A stretch of 37,380 bases of DNA from Chlamydiota bacterium (GCA_003228815.1 QIGB01000020.1:1-37380), one strand, 5' to 3'; counted from the first letter of the stretch, positions 16,787 through 25,393 are shown. A program made the numbers and translations. The notes: generated from the letters alone by a model not told the origin.

Positions 16787-18081
16787 AAAAAACCTACGAT
16801 CGGATCGTCGATATGAGGGGCAATTTGCTCACCGTCCTTGCGAAAGATGTGAGTCTGGGAGAAATTGCGCGCATCAATAAAAGTAATGGAGAGTCTACTC
16901 ACGCCTCTGTTCTCAGCTTCGATAAAGAATTGGTCACCCTCCAATGTTTTGAAAACACACGGGGGATCTTCACCAATGACCGCGTGACCTTTCTCGGGAA
17001 ACAAATGCAAGTCATTTGCTCGGAATCTCTTCTTGGCAGACGCCTTAATGGAGCCGGCGAGCCCATCGATAATGGCCCTAAAGTCCAAGGCGAAGAAATT
17101 GAAATTGGTTCACCTTCCTTCAATCCGGTCCGCCGAGTCATTCCTCACCAGCAGGTACGGACCAATATTCCGATGATCGATGTGTTCAACTGCCTTGTCA
17201 AATCACAAAAAATCCCCATCTTTTCGATTGCTGGAGAACCCTATAATCCTCTCCTGATGAGGATCGCCAACCAAACCGACGCCGATATCGTCGTCATTGG
17301 AGGTATGGGACTTCGTTTTGATGACTACCAGGCCTTCATCGACAATGCCGAGAATGCTGGCTCGATGGAAAAAACGGTTATGTTCATCCATAAAGCAACT
17401 GATCCTGCCGTAGAATGTCTTTTAGTGCCCGACATGGCACTTGCCTGCGCCGAAAAATTTGCCACAGAAGGCAAAAACGTTCTCGTCCTCTTGACCGACA
17501 TGACCGCTTTTGCCGATTCAATTAAAGAGATCATGATCACGATGGACCAAGTCCCTTCCAATCGGGGCTATCCTGGATCCCTCTACTCCGATCTAGCTGC
17601 GCGCTATGAAAAAGCCGTCGAAATCGATGGAAGTGGTTCCATCACCATCATCTCTGTCACCACAATGCCTGGTGGCGATGTGACCCATCCTATCCCCGAC
17701 AATACCGGATACATCACCGAGGGACAATTTTATCTCCACGCCGGACGGATCGATCCCTTTGGCTCCCTTTCTAGGCTTAAGCAAAATGTGATTGGAAAAG
17801 TAACCCGTGATGACCATGGCGATTTGGCCAATACTCAAATCCGCCTCTATGCCGATTCGAAAAAGGCGAGAGAAAGAGAGAGCATGGGCTTTAAACTGTC
17901 GCGCTGGGATGAAAAATTGCTCAATTTCTCGATTCTCTTTGAACAGCGGATGATGAATCTCGAAGTGAATCTTACCCTTGAAGAGGCTTTAGACCTCGGA
18001 TGGAAGACACTCTCCGAATGTTTTGAGAAAAATGAAGTGGGGATCAAAGAGTCCCTGCTCGAAAAATATTGGCCAAGGTAG
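16783..18081 (+). CDS. atpB: V-type ATP synthase subunit B (regulatory)
   Basis: Subunit B forms the non-catalytic half of each nucleotide site in the A3B3 head. The protein is 432 aa, near the chlamydial length. As expected it has no Walker A; the equivalent place reads [18 protein letters not shown]. Conserved segments include [32 protein letters not shown], the [18 protein letters not shown] motif with the arginine-finger region nearby, and [22 protein letters not shown]. It is translationally coupled to A upstream, and D follows 1 bp after its stop. Nothing unusual was seen. Confidence 0.97.
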   Translation: MKKTYDRIVDMRGNLLTVLAKDVSLGEIARINKSNGESTHASVLSFDKELVTLQCFENTRGIFTNDRVTFLGKQMQVICSESLLGRRLNGAGEPIDNGPKVQGEEIEIGSPSFNPVRRVIPHQQVRTNIPMIDVFNCLVKSQKIPIFSIAGEPYNPLLMRIANQTDADIVVIGGMGLRFDDYQAFIDNAENAGSMEKTVMFIHKATDPAVECLLVPDMALACAEKFATEGKNVLVLLTDMTAFADSIKEIMITMDQVPSNRGYPGSLYSDLAARYEKAVEIDGSGSITIISVTTMPGGDVTHPIPDNTGYITEGQFYLHAGRIDPFGSLSRLKQNVIGKVTRDDHGDLANTQIRLYADSKKARERESMGFKLSRWDEKLLNFSILFEQRMMNLEVNLTLEEALDLGWKTLSECFEKNEVGIKESLLEKYWPR

Positions 18082-18082
18082 C

Positions 18083-18694
18083 ATGGCAGCGATCAAATAC
18101 ACCAAAACAGAACTTCGTCAGCAGCAAATCCGCCTCACGCAGCTGGAGCGTTACCTTCCCACTCTGCAACTCAAAAAAAACCTGCTTCAACTAGAGGTGA
18201 ATGGAGTCATAGGAGATCTGGAGAAGCTCATCGTCCAAATGAACAATTATGTAAGCAGAGTGCAGAGCTTCCAAAAACTCCTCACAAGTCCAGATGCCGA
18301 AAACCTATTCCGATCTTGTGAAATCGTCCAAGTACACAAGAAGTATGAGAATATCGCTGGGGTAGAAATCCCAGTTTTTGAGAAGATCTCTTTTGAAAAA
18401 CCCTCCTATTTTCTCTTTGATACTTCCTTTTGGCTCGAGAGTGGCATTCATGGGATGCAACTGCTCATCACAAACCGCGAGCAAATCTCGATTCAGAAAG
18501 AAAAAAAAGTCCTTCTTGAAAAAGAATTGCGAGAAGTGTCCATCCGCGTCAACCTCTTTGAAAAGATCATGATCCCCAGGACATGCGAGAACATCAAAAA
18601 AATCAAAATCTTCCTTGGAGACCAGCAACTAGCTGCTGTTTCTCAAGCAAAGGCTTCGAAGAGAAAAATCCTCCAGAGAAAGGAAAAGAGATGA
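18083..18694 (+). CDS. atpD: V-type ATP synthase subunit D
   Basis: Subunit D is the central rotor shaft, equivalent in role to gamma of F-type enzymes. The protein from the ATG at 18083 (MAAIKYTKTELRQQQIRL) is 203 aa. Longer frames begin at 18023 but would overlap the B gene by about 60 bp. AAGG in the end of the B gene serves as the ribosome site. The sequence has the two long helices expected at each end: KTELRQQQIRLTQLERYLPTLQLKKNLLQLEVN at the N-terminus and the C-terminal VNLFEKIMIPRTCENIKKIKIFLGDQQLAAVSQAKASKRKI, which carries the family motif NxFEKxxIPxxxxxIxxIxxxLxD. The stop overlaps the start of subunit I. Confidence 0.95.
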   Translation: MAAIKYTKTELRQQQIRLTQLERYLPTLQLKKNLLQLEVNGVIGDLEKLIVQMNNYVSRVQSFQKLLTSPDAENLFRSCEIVQVHKKYENIAGVEIPVFEKISFEKPSYFLFDTSFWLESGIHGMQLLITNREQISIQKEKKVLLEKELREVSIRVNLFEKIMIPRTCENIKKIKIFLGDQQLAAVSQAKASKRKILQRKEKR

Positions 18695-20616
18695 TCATCA
18701 ATCTGCGAAAATATCTTTTCATTGGCGCAAAAGAAGCGATAGCGACTTTTTTCATCCGGGCGCAAGAAGAAGGTTTCATTGAGTTCATTACGGATCACAA
18801 GAGAAGAAAAGAAGTGCCGGAAGATGTGCGGAAACTCGTCAAGGCGATCAAAATCTTGCGGAAGCTAGCTCTCAAAGAACCTTACCTGGGTGGTGGAGAT
18901 CTTGCCTTTGCCGATGAGATCGCTACACAAGTGCACGATCTCACCCATGAAATTGAAAAACTCAGCGAAGAAAAACGTTTTCTTGAAGCCGAAATTGCCC
19001 GTGTGCGCCCTTTTGGACAATTTTCCTTCGACGACATCGCATTCATTGAAGAGCAGACCCATAAAAAGATCCAATTCTACTGCGTCAAAACCACAAAAAC
19101 CCACGAGATCGAAGAGGCTGCTTCACTTCTTTATATCGGAACTGATTATGACCTCGACTATTTCATTGGAATCCATGAAAAGCCCAAAACCTTTCCCGGA
19201 ATGATCGAGATGCATTTTGATCGGACCGTAGGAGAGTTAAACAACCACCTCGCCTTTGTCGATGAGACTCTCCATCAAGTAGAAGCCGAGCTGAAAGGAT
19301 TTGCTGGGCACATTGATTTTTTACGGGATAGCCTTTTGGGGCAACTTGATATCCACACCTTAGAAAAAACCCAAAGTGAAGTTTCCTTTCTCATCGAAGG
19401 TTCCCTCTTTTTCATTGAAGGTTGGGTGCCCGAAAATCAAATCGACAAACTTCCTGCATTGATTGGCAATCATGCCATTACCGCAGAGCCGATTGCAGTG
19501 GAAAAAGACGACAAAATCCCCACCTGTATGGAAAACAAAAAGACCAACCAGATCGGCGAAGACCTCGTCCGCATCTACGACGTCCCTGCTTCCACCGATA
19601 AAGATCCCTCTGGCTGGGTTTTGTGGGCGTTTATTCTCTTCTTTGCGATGATTGTCGCCGATGCAGGATATGGACTTCTTTACTTAGGCCTTGCCTTCTT
19701 TATTAAATTCAAATTTCCAAAACTCAAAGTCCAAGGAAAGAGATTTCTGAAACTCCTCTTCATCCTTTCTACCAGCTGCATCATTTGGGGAACACTCACG
19801 ACTTCCTTTTTTGGTATCGGACTTGCACCGCAAAACCCCCTCTCCAATTTTTCCGTGATCAATACGATTGCAGAGATCAAAGCCGAGCACCACTACAAGA
19901 AAAAAGATGCAGTGTACCATGATTGGCTCCAAAAATATCCCCAAATTTCGGGAGCGAAAACAGGCAAAGAAATCCTCTCAAAAGCCTATACCGTCAAAGA
20001 TGGCATCAAGAGCTATGATATGCAAAACGAGTATTCGAACAATATCTTGCTCGAATTTGCCCTTCTCGTTGGCGTCATCCACATCTCCCTATCGCTGCTG
20101 CGCTACCTCAAGAGAAAGTGGGCAAATATCGGCTGGGTGGCTTTTGCACTCGGCGGCTATCTCTACTTCCCCGATACTCTCAAAGCAACATCCCTTGTGG
20201 AATTTCTTGGGGGGGTTCCAAAAGATATTTCCGCATCCATTGGACTGCAACTGATGTATGGAGGGATTGGAGTGGCTGTCGTCCTTGCCCTCATCCAACG
20301 AAAATTGCGAGGTATTGGAGAAATCACAGAAATTGTGCAAGTTTTTGCCGATATCCTCTCATACTTGCGTCTTTATGCCCTTGCCCTTGCCAGCACGATT
20401 ATGGCTCGTACCTTTAATGAAATCGGAATCAAAATCGGTCTTGTGCTTGGATCTGTGGTGATTTTAGGAGGGCATTGCATCAATCTCCTCCTTGGAACAA
20501 TGAGTGGTGTCATCCATGGCCTACGTCTCAATTTCATCGAATGGTACCACTATAGCTTTGATGGGGAAGGAAAAAGCTTTAACCCTTTGCGAAAACTTAG
20601 AATGAAACAGGAGTAA
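18691..20616 (+). CDS. atpI: V-type ATP synthase subunit I (a-subunit)
   Basis: Subunit I is the membrane stator. Its C-terminal helices form the ion half-channels beside the K ring and its N-terminal arm joins the peripheral stalk. From the ATG at 18691 (MIINLRKYLFIG) the protein is 641 aa, with GGAAAAGAG as ribosome site and ATGA overlap with D. The first 330 residues are soluble with coiled-coil stretches. Membrane segments start near residue 310 (WVLWAFILFFAMIVADAGYGLLYLGLAFF) and continue to the end. The essential arginine region is probably SYLRLYALALASTIMARTFNEIG, and the following segments end in GLRLNFIEWYHYSFDGEGKSFNPL, a strong family signature. The length is within the normal range. 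Confidence 0.95.
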   Translation: MIINLRKYLFIGAKEAIATFFIRAQEEGFIEFITDHKRRKEVPEDVRKLVKAIKILRKLALKEPYLGGGDLAFADEIATQVHDLTHEIEKLSEEKRFLEAEIARVRPFGQFSFDDIAFIEEQTHKKIQFYCVKTTKTHEIEEAASLLYIGTDYDLDYFIGIHEKPKTFPGMIEMHFDRTVGELNNHLAFVDETLHQVEAELKGFAGHIDFLRDSLLGQLDIHTLEKTQSEVSFLIEGSLFFIEGWVPENQIDKLPALIGNHAITAEPIAVEKDDKIPTCMENKKTNQIGEDLVRIYDVPASTDKDPSGWVLWAFILFFAMIVADAGYGLLYLGLAFFIKFKFPKLKVQGKRFLKLLFILSTSCIIWGTLTTSFFGIGLAPQNPLSNFSVINTIAEIKAEHHYKKKDAVYHDWLQKYPQISGAKTGKEILSKAYTVKDGIKSYDMQNEYSNNILLEFALLVGVIHISLSLLRYLKRKWANIGWVAFALGGYLYFPDTLKATSLVEFLGGVPKDISASIGLQLMYGGIGVAVVLALIQRKLRGIGEITEIVQVFADILSYLRLYALALASTIMARTFNEIGIKIGLVLGSVVILGGHCINLLLGTMSGVIHGLRLNFIEWYHYSFDGEGKSFNPLRKLRMKQE

Positions 20617-20622
20617 ATATTT

Positions 20623-21045
20623 ATGGACTTTGCAATGATCGGCCCAGCCCTGGCACTCTCGCTCGGATGTATCGGAAGTGCGATCGGATGTGGAATTGCC
20701 TCAATGGCTTCTCATGCCGTCATGAGTCGTGTCGAAGAAAACCACGGACAATTCATTGGAATGGCGGTGATGCCCGCTTCCCAATCCATTTACGGATTTG
20801 TCTTGATGATCCTCATGAAAAACAACCTCGATGGCGGAAGCCTTTCCCCAATGACAGGTGTAGGAATTGGACTCTTTGTCGGCTTAGCGCTACTTGTTTC
20901 TTCTGCTTACCAAGGAATGTGTGCAGCTTCCGGGATACAAGCCTCTGCGAAACAGCCTGCGATACTTGGAAAGTGCTTTGCAACCCTTGGGATCATCGAG
21001 TCGTTTGCTCTCTTTGCCTTCGTCTTTGCGCTGATCCTCATTTAA
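20623..21045 (+). CDS. atpK: V-type ATP synthase subunit K (rotor ring proteolipid)
   Basis: Subunit K forms the membrane rotor ring that carries the ions. The 140 residues make two helical hairpins, four membrane segments, as usual for duplicated V-type proteolipids. The ion-binding glutamate is in the fourth segment, ATLGIIESFALFAFVFAL; the matching place in the second segment is a Gln (MPASQSIYGFVLMIL), as expected. It is the last gene of the operon, 6 bp after I. A near copy of its last 26 codons lies 359 bp downstream, with an ATPase remnant in between. The K gene itself is intact, so if a tail replacement occurred it preserved function. Confidence 0.96.
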   Translation: MDFAMIGPALALSLGCIGSAIGCGIASMASHAVMSRVEENHGQFIGMAVMPASQSIYGFVLMILMKNNLDGGSLSPMTGVGIGLFVGLALLVSSAYQGMCAASGIQASAKQPAILGKCFATLGIIESFALFAFVFALILI

Positions 21046-21047
21046 AG

Positions 21048-21209
21048 GTCAAAAACCACGCAGTTCAATTTAGGATATAGGTGTTGCGTCAGAGTCGTCT
21101 TTCCCACTTGTCTGGTACCCGTTATGACCGGGCAAGAGAAATTTTCGAATAATTTCCTTATCCTTTTGCCGAGCTTGTGAGGGATATATCGGTGAATATT
21201 ATCCTTATT
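21048..21209 (-). pseudogene. N-terminal remnant of an AAA_14-type ATPase
   Basis: Read on the minus strand, a frame without ATG runs through IHRYIPHKLGKRIRKLF and then a clear Walker A, VITGTRQVGKTTLTQHL, ending in NCVVFDL and a stop that overlaps the atpK stop. This is the usual start of an AAA_14 ATPase: predicted N-terminal helices, P-loop, and the VVFD strand after it. Everything after the first 55 residues is missing, cut off exactly at the end of atpK. It is not a copy of the intact AAA_14 protein at 9454; the residues around the P-loop differ. Upstream (21210-21290) I see a short TGATG/CATCA hairpin but no start codon in frame. It is a decayed gene fragment. Confidence 0.75.
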
Positions 21210-21289
21210 CGCCTTTTTCCTTGATTTTTGATGATTGCATCATTAAATATCAGGCAAAAAGAGCCTAGATTATTTTTCCACGAATGAGA

Positions 21290-21408
21290 TCTGTATGCAG
21301 TTTCAGGGAAAAAGCCTTCGCAAGATATTAGGAAAGTGCTTTGCGACCCTTGGAATCATCGAGTCGTTTTCGCTCTTTGCCTTCGTATTTGCACTGATCG
21401 TCATTTAA
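21290..21408 (+). pseudogene. Extra copy of the atpK 3' end
   Basis: The last 26 codons (21331-21408, from GGAAAGTGC to the stop) repeat the end of atpK with 7 differences in 78 bp. Four changes are synonymous; the two amino-acid changes are Ala to Ser and Leu to Val within SFSLFAFVFALIVI. The ion-binding GIIES motif is kept. Similarity continues upstream to about 21290 with a deletion of roughly 10 bp that breaks the frame. It is in the same orientation as atpK, and the convergent M42 peptidase gene ends 12 bp beyond it. Mostly synonymous divergence implies that both copies evolved in working genes before they came to lie side by side. Confidence 0.85.
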
Positions 21409-21419
21409 GATGGTTTGGT

Positions 21420-22565
21420 TTATGGCGCAAGGTGTTTCAAAGCATCGTCATCAAAGCTTTGTAAGAAGCACACCAAAAGCTCGACCATTTTATCGAAGTC
21501 AAATCGATCAGCAATACCATAAGGGGCATGAATATATCGCGTGGGGATCCCCAGATTGATGACATGCGTTCCACAGCCAGCTCCTTGCAGCCTGCAGCCA
21601 TCTTGACTGAAATTGACACCTTCCGCTTCGTATTGAAAAGGGATGAGGTTATTTTGCGCTAACACTATGAAATATTCTACAAGCCCGTTGCTTGGGAGCA
21701 TCGAGCTATCATATACAAAAATCGAAGGTCCTTTTCCAAGGCATGGATGATGAGAAAGATGATTGGGAAAGATGACAGGAAAGTCTCGCGCGACCCCAAC
21801 CTCTACATTCACGACTACTTCGGGATGGGTGCTTGCAAAAACAGCTTGAGATCCCACCATCCAAAACTCTTCTTGGACAGTGGCTGCAAAAACGATCTCG
21901 CAGGGAAGTTCTTTCTCTGAGACATTTTTAAGAGCTGTTATGATTGCAGCAAGAGCTAAACGATCATCAAATGCTTTCGCACAATATCGCTCGGTATTGT
22001 TCATCACCTCAAATGCAACATCAGGGGTGATCGGAAGCCCTGGTCGAATTCCCAGTGCCTCGGCTTCCTCTTTCGATTTCACCCCAATATCTAAAAACAG
22101 CTGTTTTTGCGATATTGGGGGGAGTTTTGGGTATTCGACTATGACGTGTGAGGATTCCATTCCTGTAATCCCTTTAATAGGGCCTTTCGGTGTAGAAATG
22201 ACCCACTTTTGCCCAACGACGACCGGATCTACCCAGTTGCCAATAGAATCAAAGACAATAAACCCCTCTTCTGTAATCTCTCGGATAAGAAATGCCACCT
22301 CATCCATGTGAGCCATCAGCAAAACTCGAGGCTTACCAGCTGCCATTTCTCGAAAACCAAGAAGATTGCCCAAATGATCTGTTTGCATGGAAAATTGTAG
22401 CTCTTCAAGCTCGCGCTTCAAAATGTCACGAACTGGTCCTTCAAAGTTTCCACTACCTGGTGCATTCGAAAGATCGCGAATGAGCTCTAAAGTCGGGTCC
22501 TGCTCAGATGCAAATCCCAAGGATGACAGGACGAGAATCAAGATGAAACACGAGATTTTGAACAT
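21420..22565 (-). CDS. M42-family metallopeptidase with signal peptide
   Basis: This 381-aa protein resembles M42 (glutamyl aminopeptidase / TET) peptidases, which remove N-terminal residues from peptides using two metal ions. Visible motifs are LLMAHMDEVAF (metal His and Asp), AKAFDDRLALAA (bridging Asp), TVQEEFWMVGSQ (catalytic Glu pair), VVNVEVGVARDFP (a further metal region, with Glu where Asp is usual) and RYIHAPYGIADRFD near the end (metal His). Unlike usual M42 enzymes it begins with a clear signal peptide, MFKISCFILILVLSSLGFAS, so it is probably periplasmic. The part after 240 is less typical (DSSMLPSNGLVEYF, GAGCGTHVINLG). AAGGA precedes the ATG. It converges on the atpK tail copy. 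Confidence 0.8.
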   Translation of the reverse strand: MFKISCFILILVLSSLGFASEQDPTLELIRDLSNAPGSGNFEGPVRDILKRELEELQFSMQTDHLGNLLGFREMAAGKPRVLLMAHMDEVAFLIREITEEGFIVFDSIGNWVDPVVVGQKWVISTPKGPIKGITGMESSHVIVEYPKLPPISQKQLFLDIGVKSKEEAEALGIRPGLPITPDVAFEVMNNTERYCAKAFDDRLALAAIITALKNVSEKELPCEIVFAATVQEEFWMVGSQAVFASTHPEVVVNVEVGVARDFPVIFPNHLSHHPCLGKGPSIFVYDSSMLPSNGLVEYFIVLAQNNLIPFQYEAEGVNFSQDGCRLQGAGCGTHVINLGIPTRYIHAPYGIADRFDFDKMVELLVCFLQSFDDDALKHLAP

Positions 22566-22679
22566 AGCTATTCCTTAATTTGTACGGTAGATAAGCTAGT
22601 GAATCTTTACTTTTCTTGAAAGGAATATTTTATAAGTGTAAGCGCAACACTATAATATCACCCCTCTCCAAGACTAAAA

Positions 22680-22709
22680 TGTCACCTTTGAATTTGAACA
22701 AAGGAGACA
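22680..22709. repeat. Hairpin at the edge of the transposase remnant
   Basis: TGTCACCTTTG at 22680-22690 pairs with CAAAGGAGACA at 22699-22709, with one mismatch and an 8-base loop. It lies just before the transposase fragment and is probably its terminal region; a role as a transcription attenuator is possible. GGAG in the right arm is too far from the fragment's ATG to be its ribosome site. Confidence 0.5.
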
Positions 22710-22724
22710 GATACCTTGGAGAAA

Positions 22725-22832
22725 ATGATGAGTGTAAAGGAAGCGGGGCGGCTTAGTGTCATGGAGCAACTCGATAAAATTGATCGGTTTACAATATTCA
22801 CTCTGAATGGATACAATGCTTCCCTAATTTAG
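22725..22832 (+). pseudogene. 5' remnant of a transposase gene
   Basis: A short frame starts MMSVKEAGRLSVMEQLDKI. This matches the opening of ISNCY/IS481-like transposases, where a KEAxRLxVIExxxxG start leads into a helix-turn-helix. Here homology stops after about 22 codons, and the frame ends in unrelated residues 10 bp before the next gene. The upstream hairpin at 22680-22709 probably belongs to the same element. It marks the left edge of the accessory island and shows that DNA was once mobilised here. Confidence 0.6.
22788..22817 (+). promoter_or_regulatory. Promoter of the first cysteine-rich gene
   Basis: TTTACA at 22788-22793 and TACAAT at 22812-22817, each five of six to consensus, are 18 bp apart. 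Transcription would start near 22824 and give a leader of about 18 nt that contains the AGGAGG ribosome site at 22831-22836. The -35 element overlaps the last recognisable bases of the transposase remnant, so the promoter straddles that junction. Confidence 0.6.
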
Positions 22833-22841
22833 GAGGGTTTT

Positions 22842-23333
22842 ATGTCAGCAACGAAAACGGTTACAGCTCCTGTTTCAGAAGCCTCATTAGCAGAAAGCAG
22901 AAGAGCAAGGATGAAGCGAGCAGCAGTTGAGAAAATTGATACTACAGCCAATAAAACAGGAAACGCTGCTGTTTCTGCAATTGAATTTTGCCATCAACAC
23001 AAAGGGTCAGTGAAACAAGCCGGGGAGGCATGCGGTGCCGTAGGAGGCGCTGCTTTAGGAACTGCACTTTCTGCCGAAACTGGATTTTTTACGGCAGCAG
23101 TGGTTGTGCCTGTAACAGCTGGCGCTGGAAAAATGTTAGGAGGCAAGGCTGCTGAATGTGCGGTTGATGGATGTCATAACCGTGTTGCTCCGAAAATACC
23201 TGGCTGTGCACAAGCAACCGCTGATTGTACGGGAAAGGTTGCCGAAAAAGGCATTGATTGCGCGGTTGATTCAGCAGAGACATGTGCACAAGGAACACGT
23301 AATCTTACAAATCGTGTTTCTGCATGTTTCTAA
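22842..23333 (+). CDS. Cysteine-rich small protein A1 (first A-B pair)
   Basis: No family is recognised, but this 163-aa protein is a paralogue of the 149-aa protein at 26752. Both begin MSA, share SRRxRMKRAAVE near residue 20, and end in an almost identical block, GIDCAxDSAxTCAQGTR followed by LTxRVSxCF. A1 has about nine cysteines, spaced mostly 6-12 residues apart in the second half. Its middle (GAVGGAALGTALSAETGFFTAAVVVPVTAGAG) is rich in Gly and Ala with glycine-zipper spacing and could insert into a membrane. There is no N-terminal signal peptide. A strong AGGAGG ribosome site and a good promoter precede it. It is followed by a B-type gene, as is its paralogue. In Chlamydiae such a protein might be a type III-exported or inclusion-membrane protein, or a disulfide-cross-linked envelope component; this is speculation. 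Confidence 0.75.
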   Translation: MSATKTVTAPVSEASLAESRRARMKRAAVEKIDTTANKTGNAAVSAIEFCHQHKGSVKQAGEACGAVGGAALGTALSAETGFFTAAVVVPVTAGAGKMLGGKAAECAVDGCHNRVAPKIPGCAQATADCTGKVAEKGIDCAVDSAETCAQGTRNLTNRVSACF

Positions 23334-23385
23334 GTAATTTGTGTATTGATGAGTTGTTGAAACGCTTGCCTTATAATAAATATCC

Positions 23386-23400
23386 TGCAAACGAATTGTT
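23386..23400 (+). promoter_or_regulatory. Conserved upstream motif of B genes, copy 1
   Basis: TGCAAACGAATTGTT lies 42 bp before the ATG of B1. The same or nearly the same 15 bases occur 43 and 51 bp before the other two B genes. It may be a shared regulatory site or simply a relic of duplication. TATAAT at 23372-23377 lies just before it, without a convincing -35. Confidence 0.4.
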
Positions 23401-23427
23401 TCCGTGATCCTTCTTGAAGGAGGAAGT

Positions 23428-25356
23428 ATGTCAGTATCTGGAGCTACATTATCCGCCCCAGGACATACGTCAATACCCGACCAAACTACTCCCAAGCTTT
23501 CATATGAGCATGTAGACGGGGGTTTTTACTATACAGTTGCCCATTCAGCTAGAGGAAGTACATTTGTCTCTCTTCCAGGCTTCACGGCAGCGCAAGTTCA
23601 GGAGTTGATTGAAGATAAAAAAAGTTTTTTTCCTCCTGAGAATTTTGATGGAAATGAGTCATTTGGTTTTGCGCATGGGTGGCAAGTTGGCTCAAACAAG
23701 GTTGGGATTGTTGCTGAAGACGGAGTCCTCTGCTGTACTGTCTATGATGAGGCTGGGGCAGCCATTCATGATGAAGAAATCCCTCAAATCGATTGTAAGG
23801 GAAAACCTTTACCTGCAGGGGAAATTTACTGTAGATACTTGCAGTCGATTTCCTTTGTTGACTCGGACGGGAAATCCCGTTTTCTTTACTATGTTGGTGA
23901 AGCAACTTCGACATTGACTTGGGTAGATAAAATCTTTTCTTGTTTGCATCCGACATGGGTATGGGAGGACAAAACCCTTTCTCTTTTGGAAAATGATGGG
24001 CTATTGATGTGGGAGTTATTTGATCGAGCTACAGGAACAAAACATTGCATAGCTTTTGCAAATACTTTTCTAGAAAATCCAGATAATAATTTTTATGAGG
24101 AACGCTTTTATAATGAACTGCCTCATGAAGATTGTCCCGTATTTTTGTTAGGTCAAGAGCGTGTCAATGTCGGTCAATTGCTGGATTGTGCGTCTGTTGA
24201 AAATAAAGTATTATTGACCCGTAGAATAGCAGAACTTATCCAAACATATTCTTTGAAAGTTTGGGGTACAGCAATTCATCAAATCCAATATCTCTCATTT
24301 AGACCTTCGAAAGCTTATATAAGTATTCAAAGTCGATTAGATCGGAAAATTACAGTAGATGCCTCACATTATGCCATTACCCTCGTGAATAGTAAGGCTC
24401 CTAGCCCAAAATGGCCATTTGGTCATGCTATTCTTCTCATAGAGAAAGTCAACAAACATCATCAATATAAAATGATGCGTGCTGATTTGACCGTCGAAGG
24501 AGGTTGGCGTGCAGCAATAACTGGGATTCATCCAGGAATAGTTAGATATGTGCAAATTCCTGATCCAGAATCTTTTTCTTATGATTCCAAGACCGAAACA
24601 TGGTCTCTTCCACGAGATAGGGTCAAACTCATGATCTATGAGATAAAAAAAGCGATAAGAATGCAAAGTCAAGAAGGTACGGATAACCCTGTTTTTTTCT
24701 GTGGACCGGGACATGGAACAATTTTTACTCCTAAATTTTTTCAAACGAATCTTGGTCCAAGAAGGGTTGAAAACTGTCTCTCCTGGTCAGTAAAAAAACT
24801 TCTCTCATGTGGGGCTGAATTTTATCATCTTCCTGAAGGTGTGTTTATGAACCGGCCAGCTGCATATATTTCTTCCTATGCAAGCGATTGCGAAAGAGCA
24901 AAAAGATCACAAGGTGAAGAAATTATGCGGGTCCAAAGAATCTTCGGCATTGATCGAAGAACTGAAATTCCTGTTCGTCCTCTTCAAGACAGAACTTCAC
25001 TTAGATATCGATTTGTTCGAAACATGCTGGGTTTTCGTCACTTGCCTTTGATGAGCCACGGACCATTGCAGGAAATATTGATCGGAAGAATGGGGGAATT
25101 AATCCAACGCTTTTTTCCGACTTTAGAAACAGATTTAGAAACGTTATACCAGCTATCCCAACGCGTAAAGATCGGACTTGTCTTTTATGCCTTCTTCTCA
25201 AGCTCTTATGAGGATAAGAAGAAACATTCAAAGGGTATTCGAGACCTGTTAATGAGTAGGGACCCTGAAACTGCACGTATTGCCAAAGCTCAATTTTCCT
25301 TCTATTTTCCAACAACATCTATGGAACGTTTTATTGAAAATCAACGCTTTTCTTAA
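23428..25356 (+). CDS. B1: predicted papain-like His/Cys protein, 642 aa
   Basis: This is the first of three paralogues (23428, 27297, 29215). The ATG at 23428 is chosen because AAGGAGG lies just before it and all three paralogues start MSVSxAxxSA. The N-terminal half (residues 1-250) has conserved blocks DGGFYYTVAHSARG and VGIVAEDGVLCCTVYDE and looks like a beta-rich domain. The second half has WPFGHAILLIEKV (His about 333) and RRVENCLSWSVKKLL (Cys about 450), then YHLPEGVFMNRPAAYISS. A His in a strand followed about 110 residues later by a Cys at the start of a helix is the layout of circularly permuted papain-like enzymes such as the LRAT and PPPDE groups, so I predict a cysteine peptidase or acyltransferase. 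About 100 extra residues at the C-terminus are absent from the shorter paralogues. There is no signal peptide; effector export by type III secretion is possible. Confidence 0.75.
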   Translation: MSVSGATLSAPGHTSIPDQTTPKLSYEHVDGGFYYTVAHSARGSTFVSLPGFTAAQVQELIEDKKSFFPPENFDGNESFGFAHGWQVGSNKVGIVAEDGVLCCTVYDEAGAAIHDEEIPQIDCKGKPLPAGEIYCRYLQSISFVDSDGKSRFLYYVGEATSTLTWVDKIFSCLHPTWVWEDKTLSLLENDGLLMWELFDRATGTKHCIAFANTFLENPDNNFYEERFYNELPHEDCPVFLLGQERVNVGQLLDCASVENKVLLTRRIAELIQTYSLKVWGTAIHQIQYLSFRPSKAYISIQSRLDRKITVDASHYAITLVNSKAPSPKWPFGHAILLIEKVNKHHQYKMMRADLTVEGGWRAAITGIHPGIVRYVQIPDPESFSYDSKTETWSLPRDRVKLMIYEIKKAIRMQSQEGTDNPVFFCGPGHGTIFTPKFFQTNLGPRRVENCLSWSVKKLLSCGAEFYHLPEGVFMNRPAAYISSYASDCERAKRSQGEEIMRVQRIFGIDRRTEIPVRPLQDRTSLRYRFVRNMLGFRHLPLMSHGPLQEILIGRMGELIQRFFPTLETDLETLYQLSQRVKIGLVFYAFFSSSYEDKKKHSKGIRDLLMSRDPETARIAKAQFSFYFPTTSMERFIENQRFS

Positions 25357-25393
25357 AGAAAATTTGCAAAAAACTATGAAGCCAAAAAAGACA

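Noticed and set aside
21048-21209. The AAA_14 remnant as a copy of the ATPase at 9454
   Set aside because: Residues around Walker A and the next strand differ too much; they are separate members of the family.
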